From: Bacteroidales bacterium
GTDB lineage: Bacteria; Bacteroidota; Bacteroidia; Bacteroidales; VadinHA17
DNA: 5,280 bases
Assembly: GCA_016936695.1 (NCBI GenBank)
Contig: JAFGXK010000222.1
Location: 1 to 5,280 of the forward strand
Direction of reading: 5' to 3'
Made by a program: the position numbers and the translations under genes. Each line of letters begins with the position of its first letter. Positions within the stretch are counted from its first letter, which is position 1. Under the pieces are notes generated by a model. It did not search any database. It was not told the origin of the DNA and worked only from the letters and a program-made list of their open reading frames with translations. Below, one piece after another: positions 1-4,848 of this stretch.

Positions 1-165
1 ATCTTTTGCCGGAGAACCAATTATTTTCAGCATAGCCCGCCCATCGGCGGTTATCTTGCCGGTTACAAATTCAGGAATATTGAACGATCTGAGGCATGAA
101 TCGTAGAATCCCGGATCCTTCTGAGGCACCATGAAAGGCTTGCTGAAGGTTCCGTCTTCACCCAT
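1..165 (-). pseudogene. C-terminal tail of a TolB-like (PD40 beta-propeller) protein, partial
   Basis: Codons running from 165 down to base 1 stay open to the window edge and give 55 residues containing FSKPFMVPQKDPGFYDS and FNIPEFVTGKI. From memory of the family, a 'KPF.LPQKDP.FYD...S.N.PEF' pattern is typical of the tail of Bacteroidota TolB-like/PD40 periplasmic proteins, where it follows the propeller blades. No propeller repeats are present upstream: the same frame stops at 196-198, and the DNA above about 178 belongs to a different protein (DUF6057-like). The piece therefore appears to be the 3' end of a gene whose 5' part was deleted, although an internal ATG at 163-165 could start a short product. 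The true stop lies outside the window. Family assignment is from motif recall and is moderate; the truncated state is well supported by the junction. Confidence 0.5.
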
Positions 166-177
166 TCCCTGTAAAAC

Positions 178-403
178 AGGGTATTCTCCAGAAGCTTAAG
201 GTATTTCTCCGAGACCTTGTACTGCCCGTTTATCAGGTTCGTCTCAGCCAGACGCCAAATCACCCTTGCCGACTGCCCCATGTCGGGTATGGTCTGCATG
301 CTTTCAAAGGCATATTTTATACATCCTACCACCTTTCATTCCTCACAAGGTAATCATAAGTCATTATCTGTTCCGCATCAAAATTTGCAAAGCTCCTGAA
401 GCC
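178..403 (-). pseudogene. C-terminal fragments of the broken DUF6057 family protein (TPR-like tail)
   Basis: Two pieces in two frames continue the membrane protein that starts at 1032. From 403 to 329 one frame reads FANFDAEQIMTYDYLVRNERW, shown here as FANFDAEQIM then TYDYLVRNERW. It hits an in-frame TAG at 326-328, where a Lys (AAG) would be expected, followed by Asp-Val. From about 319 to 178 a second frame reads IKYAFESMQTIPDMGQSARV, then RLAETNLINGQYKVSEKYL and LLENTLFYREW. In DUF6057 proteins, as I recall them, the YDYLVR and RLAETNLINGQY blocks lie in a soluble helical-repeat tail separated by roughly 70-80 residues, and those residues are missing here. The damage visible in the sequence is a nonsense codon, a frame change and an internal deletion near 318-322. 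The fragment then runs straight into the TolB-like tail. It is very unlikely to be expressed as a functional protein. Confidence 0.7.
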
Positions 404-1032
404 AAAAAAGGCCAGCGGCTGAAAATCCCGTTGCCGGCTCTGCTGACTTCTTCGTCCTTGCCTGACCTTCGCCACACCAAAAATTCATATACAAAGATGA
501 CAAGGAGAAGGCTCAGATACGACCCTCCGACAAGCCAGTAGACAAGTGGGATAAAGAAAATACCGGCAATAAACCTTCTCGTTTGACCAGCGATCCTCAT
601 ATATATCAGGCCTGCAATCATTGCAATCAGGAAACCTGTAATCGAAGTTAGCGGATAGAATTCGTTGCAAAGGATCATACCTGCCAGCAACGACGGAAGA
701 AAACTTACAGGGAACAGTAAGGGATCGGGACTAATGAAAGCCAGCATCCTTTTTATTATCAGCTGCAGTACAAGTAGCAATCTAACGATGATCAGTGGCC
801 CGGCAAAAGACAAGTAGTAAAATTGGGTGAGAAAATCTCCCAGCCAGCCGTTGAAACCTCCGGGAGATGCAATCCTAGACGTAAAAAAATCACCTGTCAG
901 CAGAAACAGCTGAAACTGCTCCGCGAAATGAAAGTGGCTGTTGTAGAAGAACATAAAGAATATGAAGATCCCGGTGAAGAAGATCCCGGAAAACAAACGC
1001 TCTGAATTGCGGATAAACTGTTCGTTCTTCAT
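364..1032 (-). pseudogene. N-terminal membrane part of a DUF6057 family protein, frameshifted
   Basis: A 222-codon open frame starts at ATG 1030-1032 and ends at TAA 364-366. It encodes a hydrophobic protein with about six membrane segments, near residues 16-31, 77-94, 106-122, 126-146, 153-169 and 171-187. A short extracytoplasmic block, AEQFQLFLLTGDFF then SPGGFNGWLGDFLTQFYY (residues 37-73), matches the pattern I recall for Bacteroidota DUF6057 proteins. Residues 209-222 are out of frame: inserting one T in the T6 run (A6 on the plus strand, 404-409) turns RWPFLASGALQ into RWPFFGFRSFANFDAEQ, which continues the family sequence. Family members are usually well over 500 residues, so this is under half length. 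Biochemical function is unknown for the family. An AGGA-like stretch precedes the ATG, and the gene begins 30 bases after the wHTH fragment. Pseudogene status is strong unless the T6 run is a sequencing error, and even then the nonsense codon and deletion downstream remain. Confidence 0.7.
404..409 (-). other. Frameshift site in a six-base homopolymer
   Basis: The plus strand reads GCC-AAAAAA-GGC. Upstream of it the DUF6057 frame reads SRWPF; downstream the conserved continuation GFRSFANFDAEQ lies in the other frame. A T7 run in the coding strand would restore the frame. The flanking GCC/GGC also pair around the run. I infer a one-base loss by slippage, or a read/assembly error. Confidence 0.6.
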
Positions 1033-1062
1033 AATATCCTACTGATGGCAGCTGTAACAAAA

Positions 1063-1257
1063 CTAAGGATTGTTATGATACCTGACTCCCCGACCTTCTC
1101 CGGTTTTAAGTAACAGACCTTCTTTAACAAGAAAACCCAGGTCTTTTTTCAAAGTGTTTCGCGAGTAATTTTTTAGCTGACTTTCAAGCTCGCCAATTTG
1201 TGCTGTCTTATGCTCGCTAATGTACTCTGGAATGCTTTGCCCCTGTTTCAAGCACAC
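1063..1257 (-). CDS. Small winged-helix DNA-binding protein or truncated C-terminal wHTH domain
   Basis: The open frame encodes 64 residues, with a helix-turn-helix pattern in IPEYISEHKTAQIGELESQL, then YSRNTLKKDLGFLVKEGLL, and a beta-wing LLKTGEGRGVRYH. This arrangement resembles the C-terminal winged-helix domain found on Bacteroidota Fic-family and AAA-ATPase-like DNA-binding proteins, and also DeoR-like HTHs. No ATG is available: the frame opens after a TAA at 1261-1263 and the only candidate starts are GTG 1255-1257 or an internal TTG. Helix-like homology seems to run right up to the break, which favours a truncated remnant of a longer gene over an intact small regulator. It lies between the hairpin-rich spacer after hicA and the decayed DUF6057 gene, ending 30 bases before the latter. 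It could instead be a real small regulator starting at GTG. The domain call is fair; the gene status is uncertain. Confidence 0.45.
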   Translation of the reverse strand: MCLKQGQSIPEYISEHKTAQIGELESQLKNYSRNTLKKDLGFLVKEGLLLKTGEGRGVRYHNNP

Positions 1258-1303
1258 AAGTTATTTTTCTCACGAAGATAATGCGGGGTGATCTATGCCA
1301 GAC

Positions 1304-1349
1304 TCAGGCCGTAGGCCTTGAATAACATAAGGTCGGGCTACGCCCGTCC
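1304..1349. repeat. Two adjacent hairpins in the spacer after hicA
   Basis: TCAGGCC (1304-1310) pairs with GGCC-T-TGA (1314-1321, one bulged T) around a GTA loop. CGGGC (1334-1338) pairs with GCCCG (1342-1346) around TAC, and GG/CC at 1331-1332 and 1348-1349 extend it past a T-T mismatch. They lie between the hicA stop (1366) and the wHTH fragment and could act as 3' structures for the hicBA transcript. No U-run follows either stem on the minus strand, so they are not typical intrinsic terminators. Confidence 0.5.
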
Positions 1350-1365
1350 TCGTGACCACCAAGTG

Positions 1366-1560
1366 TCAGGGTTTTAAAATATCGGGAATCCCAAGGTCCT
1401 TGCAAATCTTGCGACAAAGATTTTCCTTTATGTCGGGGTGACGGGGAACAGTAGATATTTTGCCACTACCGATATTCCTGTAGAGAGAATGGTTGCTCCC
1501 TTCACGGACAAAAGAACAACCGTTTCTTTCAAGAAACTTCAGAAGTTTGTTCCTCTTCAT
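1366..1560 (-). CDS. hicA: HicA family mRNA interferase toxin (YcfA-like)
   Basis: This 64-residue basic protein reads MKRNKLLKFLERNGCSFVRE, then GSNHSLYRN and a C-terminal VPRHPDIKENL...LGIPDIL. That is the double-stranded RNA-binding-like fold of HicA toxins. The family cleaves translated mRNA and depends on a conserved His in the G-S-x-H motif, here His24 after Gly21-Ser22. Length is normal for the family. The frame extends one codon upstream to TTG (1561-1563), but ATG at 1558-1560 is preferred because it forms a TGATG with the hicB stop, a typical translational coupling arrangement. It is expressed after its antitoxin. Nothing in the sequence indicates inactivation: the His motif and the C-terminal helix are intact. 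The identification is firm; activity is inferred from the family. Confidence 0.93.
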   Translation of the reverse strand: MKRNKLLKFLERNGCSFVREGSNHSLYRNIGSGKISTVPRHPDIKENLCRKICKDLGIPDILKP

Positions 1561-1784
1561 CAAAAAGTGAAAGACATAGTTTGAGTTATCATTTTATGTG
1601 ATTTCCCTTTCCTGCTTCTTGATCTTATATCTTCAAAAACAAGATTCACTGCATCAGTAAGGTTTTCCTTTGCTTCCTCCAGTGTCTCACCTTGAGTATT
1701 GATCCCAGGTATCTCCTGCACGTAAGCAATATAACCACCTTCCACACAAGGTTCAAAAACAGCAGTCATCTCAATGTTTTTCAT
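1560..1784 (-). CDS. hicB: HicB family antitoxin, short form
   Basis: This 74-residue protein has the HicB/UPF0150 partial RNase H-like fold: a first strand in MTAVFEPCVEGGYIAYV, then EIPGINTQGETLEEAKENL leading into the helix TDAVNLVFEDIRSRSRKG. HicB proteins bind and mask the HicA active site. Many also carry a C-terminal ribbon-helix-helix or HTH domain that represses the operon. Here the protein ends at ITQTMSFTF, about where such a domain would begin, so the antitoxin appears to be the short class without an obvious DNA-binding domain. The gene starts at ATG 1782-1784, with no Shine-Dalgarno sequence, as usual in Bacteroidota. It precedes hicA and its TGA overlaps the hicA ATG by one base. 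A TAnnTTTG motif about 128 bases upstream is the best promoter candidate. Confidence 0.93.
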   Translation of the reverse strand: MKNIEMTAVFEPCVEGGYIAYVQEIPGINTQGETLEEAKENLTDAVNLVFEDIRSRSRKGKSHKMITQTMSFTF

Positions 1785-1820
1785 CAGTATCTATTTTTTA
1801 TTTAAAAGGTCTGTTGCCTG

Positions 1821-1836
1821 CCTGTCGGCAGACAGG
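1821..1836. repeat. Hairpin in the hicB leader
   Basis: CCTGTC-GGCA-GACAGG is a perfect six-base stem with a four-base loop, 37 bases upstream of the hicB ATG. If the promoter at 1912-1919 is used, it lies in the 5' leader RNA. The GCCTGCCTGTCGGCAGACAGG context resembles short palindromes scattered in Bacteroidota intergenic DNA. Confidence 0.5.
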
Positions 1837-1838
1837 GA

Positions 1839-1892
1839 ACCCGCGTGTCTGATATTACTGACATACGTGTTTGTGTTTTTATGCACGTGGGT
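1839..1892. promoter_or_regulatory. Nine-base inverted repeat upstream of hicB, candidate operator or leader stem
   Basis: ACCCGCGTG (1839-1847) and CACGTGGGT (1884-1892) are inverted copies with one mismatch, separated by 36 bases. Inside lie a further TGTC/GACA pair (1846-1849, 1860-1863) and ACGTG/CACGT (1865-1869, 1884-1888). An overlapping short stem, GTGGGTTT-CAT-AAAACCAC (1887-1905, one mismatch), lies just downstream of the -7 motif, about where transcription would begin. Position suggests an autoregulatory operator or an RNA structure; no function is shown. Confidence 0.35.
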
Positions 1893-1911
1893 TTCATAAA
1901 ACCACTGTTTA

Positions 1912-1919
1912 CAAAGTTA
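1912..1919 (-). promoter_or_regulatory. Bacteroidota -7 promoter motif for hicBA
   Basis: The minus strand reads TAACTTTG, an exact match to the Bacteroidota -7 consensus TAnnTTTG. A TTTG lies 13 bases upstream of it, which is closer than the usual -33 position, so only the -7 element fits well. It would give a leader of about 120 nt before hicB. Confidence 0.4.
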
Positions 1920-1979
1920 TGCTATTTTTCAGCAAATGAGAATGATTTTCTTTTAGTGTGACTTAATTCTCTAAGGAAG

Positions 1980-2157
1980 GTGAGGCTTGTACGACAAAAA
2001 GAATCCGGAGTGTCATTTCTCCAGCCTTGAGGGCTGGCATTCCATCCCGATAGCCATCTGGAGTCCCTGTCCCGTTAGGAGCAGGGGCAAAGGTTTTCCG
2101 GTAGTACCGGTGGTGCCCTATATCCATGAACGGCGTTAGCACAAAATAGAAAAACAT
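1980..2157. repeat. Structured intergenic element with three hairpins, probably a dispersed repeat
   Basis: Three strong inverted repeats follow one another. CCAGCC-TTGAG-GGCTGG (2021-2037) is perfect. CCCTGTCC (2065-2072) pairs with GGA-g-CAGGG (2078-2086) around CGTTA with one bulged G. CCGGTA-G-TACCGG (2098-2110) is also perfect. A 64-codon open frame covers the block on the minus strand (1963-2157), but its product is rich in Gly, Pro and Arg with no recognisable domain, and its codons coincide with the hairpin arms. I read it as a structured repeat, not a gene. The element ends where the sequence becomes AT-rich. No second copy lies in this window, so the dispersed status is inferred from resemblance to hairpin-bearing Bacteroidota intergenic repeats. 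Confidence 0.45.
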
Positions 2158-2165
2158 ACGAATTT

Positions 2166-2182
2166 TTATCGATTAACGATAA
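2166..2182. other. AT-rich palindrome between the structured element and the heptamer arrays
   Basis: TTATCG-ATTAA-CGATAA is a perfect six-base stem, followed on the plus strand by TTTTT (2183-2187). The U-run is on the wrong strand to end the GH9 transcript and no plus-strand gene precedes it, so a terminator role is weak. The surrounding 2158-2215 is AT-rich and otherwise featureless. Confidence 0.3.
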
Positions 2183-2240
2183 TTTTTAATATGATAAACG
2201 ACAAGTTTTTTACCTGAAACGATATGTTTTTGGAAGAAAG

Positions 2241-2275
2241 ACCGAAGACGGAAGACAGGAGACGGAAGACGGAAG
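2241..2275. repeat. Five tandem 7-bp repeats, ACGGAAG type
   Basis: The units are ACCGAAG, ACGGAAG, ACAGGAG, ACGGAAG and ACGGAAG, in exact 7-base register. All purine-rich bases lie on the plus strand, and the imperfect copies GGAAGAA and GAAGGAAGAAG flank the array. It is in the 3' flank of the GH9 gene. Confidence 0.85.
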
Positions 2276-2305
2276 GAAGAAGAAGGGGTGACGGGGAGAA
2301 GACAC

Positions 2306-2340
2306 CCTGTGCCTTTTGCCCTGTGTCCTGTGCCCTGTGC
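2306..2340. repeat. Five tandem 7-bp repeats, CCTGTGC type
   Basis: The units are CCTGTGC, CTTTTGC, CCTGTGT, CCTGTGC and CCTGTGC, in exact 7-base register, ending 11 bases before the GH9 stop codon. The array has the same period and unit number as the ACGGAAG array 30 bases away but an unrelated unit. Confidence 0.85.
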
Positions 2341-2351
2341 CTCCCCCTTCA

Positions 2352-4829
2352 TTACTTCCCCGAGAGCAGCTGATCCGCCGCCAGCACAAGGAACATGAAA
2401 TTAGTTGCTCCTCCTCCCATAACGTATTCCTGCTGCTGCCACAGGTAAGGCCAGTCGAGGAGTTCCGGAAAATCGGGACGGATAAGTGCTGTTCCCGATG
2501 AAACACCTCCCGGAATATATGACCAGTCGGCCCTGTTGACGCCATAGGCTACGTTAGTCGACCGTGCTCCGACTCCCGATGCAAACGAAGCGGTATTGGT
2601 CCCGGGATGTACACCCAGTATGAAGTTAAGGGCATTGAATACCGGCGCGGCGGGGAACACATCGGGGAATGCCTTGTGCAGGTAATACTGCCTTACACCG
2701 AAAGACTGTATGTCCCATCCTGCACCCCAGATATTCGGCCTGTACGGTACTCCGAATGGTGTCTCGGCAGCCTGCTTCATTATTCCTTCCGATACTCCTT
2801 TCAGGGCATCCTTCACGGCTGCCGTAAAACCCGGATCGTTGATCGCCGGAAGCGCTCTTCCTATGAGCCATCCAACTTCGCGGACTCCCTTAATGACGGC
2901 TTCTTTATTATTTATCAGGAAATCCTTGTACTGCCTGTCCCCGGTGGTAAGGAAAAGTTCTGATGCCAGATGCAGCTTCGAATTGATTGTTCTTCCATTC
3001 AGCTGGTAATCACTTGAAAATATCGCTTTGGCAAGCTCCAGACATTGCATGCTGAGGGTGTCGTTGAATCCCTTCAGCACCCTTGCTGCTGCTGCCATAT
3101 GGGCTGCCGTGGTAAGCTCGCGCGAAGGATTGTTCTCGGTGAACACCCAGCGATCATCAGCCGGTGAGGAACGTGTACCGGTCTTCTCTCCGGGCTTGAG
3201 TTTGCTGTCGTGGATCAGACCGTCGGTCATGGTCGAGCCGTCGCCAAGAAGTACATACTGTCTCTTTTCAGGACAGATGATCCCCCTGTAGAGCCGGCCG
3301 AGATTACGGTAACCGCCAACAATCGACAGGGCTCCATGCTCTATCTGCTGAAGCAGGTCGGGTTTACCGTCGGGCTGATGTATCTCCACAATCCTGGTAT
3401 GCTGGTCGACAGATGTTTCGTCGTAGTCAACCCCAAAAGCCTCGTAAGCTCCTATAAGAATATAAACCTCTCCGCTCTGCGACTCTACCCTGAGGTCGTA
3501 ATCACCTGCGTCGTGCCATCCTCCGATATTCAGTCCGGGTACATGATCCCCTGATTTGTAACTGGTAAGTGTTGAACTGCCCTGGATGTATCCGTCAAAA
3601 TGATTATGGTCTGTCGGGGCCATCCTTGCATCGTCCATGTGGCAGAGTCCGTGCCAGACACGGTATTTCTCGTTTACCCTCATATGGCACATCTGAACGG
3701 GAAGGAAATACTCGAGAGTAGGCTGCCAGACATTCCTTTCAAAAACGTCGTCAGCTATCCTGAAAGGCTGCGAATGTTCATTGCCGTACTTAACATAATA
3801 CAGTCCCTCACGGGTTATCTTCGAAAAATCAAATTTCAGATACTTGTATCTCAGGAAGGTACCCCAGTATTCTGCTTTGGCCGGACTCAGGGGGGTAGCA
3901 GTTCCGTTTTCCTCAACCCTCATCAGGACAGGCGTTCCGAAAGCATTTTCATTTTTGTCGATCTCAATAATCGCCACCTTTTCCTGACCGGTGCGATAAC
4001 CGATCTGGGAGACATGGATCATGGGGGAACTCTTCCATCCCTCAACCATATTGGGAGTGATCACCCATTCTATTGCATTCTTCGTTGCTCCCCCGGGCAC
4101 AACCGTCCTGACAACAAACCACCCGTTATTGTGAACATACCTTCCGTCGAGAAGCTGAAGATCGCCTGTCTTCGATTCGATAGTCATCCTCAGAAGATCG
4201 GTTTCGGGTGCCACCACCAGTTTCCGGCCTTTTGCCATGGGCTGAGCCGCAACAATTTCTCCTTTGGCATCAGTCATAGCCGGACCGTTGGCCTGCTGAG
4301 TGAAAATCCCTGACCGGCTGTCCATGAACCAGGTCTTCCCAAAAAGAATACCCGGGTACAGTTCCATATTAAAGCCAACCTTGCCTATAAACTCTTCGGG
4401 AACAGGGGTGTCGAGATCGACGGTGACTACAACCGATTCTCCCCTGGCTGTAACCTTTACCGAATAGTTAAGGTTCAGGTCGGGATATTCGATCGGATTG
4501 AAGCCCTTGCGGTTAATAGCCGGATCGGGATAGGAAAGCTTCGCCGTTATCGAGTGCCCTGCTGAATCGACCGTTCTCCCAAGCTGCTTTGGTATGGGCT
4601 GCCACTGGCCGGGAGTCTCGTCGAGCCTTATGTCGCCGTTGGTGGCCAGCCTCTGACCATGCATTATAACAGCCACTCCTCCCTGATGACCTTCGGGATA
4701 GATATCCTGGAAAGCCATCACGTTGACACCTCCGCGCTCGAAATATTCAAGTTTGTTCAGGGTGAATCCCTGCGAAAAAGTAGTTTGCATTGCAAGAAAG
4801 CACCCTGCCACCATTAAAAGTCTTTTCAT
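2352..4829 (-). CDS. Secreted glycoside hydrolase family 9 protein with CelD_N domain
   Basis: This 825-residue enzyme is predicted to hydrolyse beta-glycosidic bonds in a plant polysaccharide by the inverting GH9 mechanism. Residues 1-20 are a signal peptide (MKRLLMVAGCFLAMQTTFSQ). Residues 22-262 are a beta-rich region of unknown role. Residues 268-358 match the CelD_N Ig-like domain (HVSQIGYRTGQEKVAIIE... GLYYVKYGNEHSQPFRI). The (alpha/alpha)6 catalytic domain follows, from 365 to 820. GGWHDAGDYD (436-445) holds the catalytic Asp pair, Asp440 and Asp443, and Glu801 in WQQQEYVMGGGATN is the likely proton donor. The canonical HHR motif after the VTGFG-like segment is absent; the segment here is GVHPGTNTASFASGVGARS, then NRADWSYIPGG. 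ATG 4827-4829 is chosen because it begins the signal peptide. It follows the GH127-like gene by 19 bases, without a Shine-Dalgarno sequence, and is probably co-transcribed. The family is firm; the substrate (cellulose, mixed glucan, xyloglucan or other) cannot be read from sequence. Confidence 0.93.
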   Translation of the reverse strand: MKRLLMVAGCFLAMQTTFSQGFTLNKLEYFERGGVNVMAFQDIYPEGHQGGVAVIMHGQRLATNGDIRLDETPGQWQPIPKQLGRTVDSAGHSITAKLSYPDPAINRKGFNPIEYPDLNLNYSVKVTARGESVVVTVDLDTPVPEEFIGKVGFNMELYPGILFGKTWFMDSRSGIFTQQANGPAMTDAKGEIVAAQPMAKGRKLVVAPETDLLRMTIESKTGDLQLLDGRYVHNNGWFVVRTVVPGGATKNAIEWVITPNMVEGWKSSPMIHVSQIGYRTGQEKVAIIEIDKNENAFGTPVLMRVEENGTATPLSPAKAEYWGTFLRYKYLKFDFSKITREGLYYVKYGNEHSQPFRIADDVFERNVWQPTLEYFLPVQMCHMRVNEKYRVWHGLCHMDDARMAPTDHNHFDGYIQGSSTLTSYKSGDHVPGLNIGGWHDAGDYDLRVESQSGEVYILIGAYEAFGVDYDETSVDQHTRIVEIHQPDGKPDLLQQIEHGALSIVGGYRNLGRLYRGIICPEKRQYVLLGDGSTMTDGLIHDSKLKPGEKTGTRSSPADDRWVFTENNPSRELTTAAHMAAAARVLKGFNDTLSMQCLELAKAIFSSDYQLNGRTINSKLHLASELFLTTGDRQYKDFLINNKEAVIKGVREVGWLIGRALPAINDPGFTAAVKDALKGVSEGIMKQAAETPFGVPYRPNIWGAGWDIQSFGVRQYYLHKAFPDVFPAAPVFNALNFILGVHPGTNTASFASGVGARSTNVAYGVNRADWSYIPGGVSSGTALIRPDFPELLDWPYLWQQQEYVMGGGATNFMFLVLAADQLLSGK

Positions 4830-4848
4830 TTCAGTCAGTTTATCTAAA

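Noticed and set aside
63..162. Continuation of the DUF6057 frame beyond REW to a stop at 63
   Set aside because: The residues (WCLRRIRDSTIHASDRSIF) do not resemble the family, while another frame over the same bases gives the coherent TolB-like tail; this is the shadow frame past the junction.
1561..1563. TTG as the hicA start
   Set aside because: The next codon is ATG and gives the TGATG overlap with hicB; TTG adds only one residue.
1963..2157. A 64-residue protein on the minus strand
   Set aside because: It has no domain, skewed composition, and its codons fall in hairpin arms; better explained as a structured repeat.
2166..2187. Intrinsic terminator for the GH9 operon
   Set aside because: The T-run is on the plus strand and the stem is AT-rich; on the minus strand no U-run follows the stem.
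2241..2340. CRISPR array
   Set aside because: The units are 7 bp and directly tandem, with no spacers and no cas genes.
3600..4313. Long plus-strand open frame (237 codons)
   Set aside because: It lies wholly inside the GH9 gene on the opposite strand and shows no recognisable domain. The other plus-strand frames within 2607-5274 are shadows in the same way.
4800..4829. Lipoprotein signal on the GH9 protein (VAGC, residues 7-10)
   Set aside because: The Cys is too close to the N-terminus for a lipobox after a proper hydrophobic stretch; an ordinary signal peptide ending near TTFSQ fits better.
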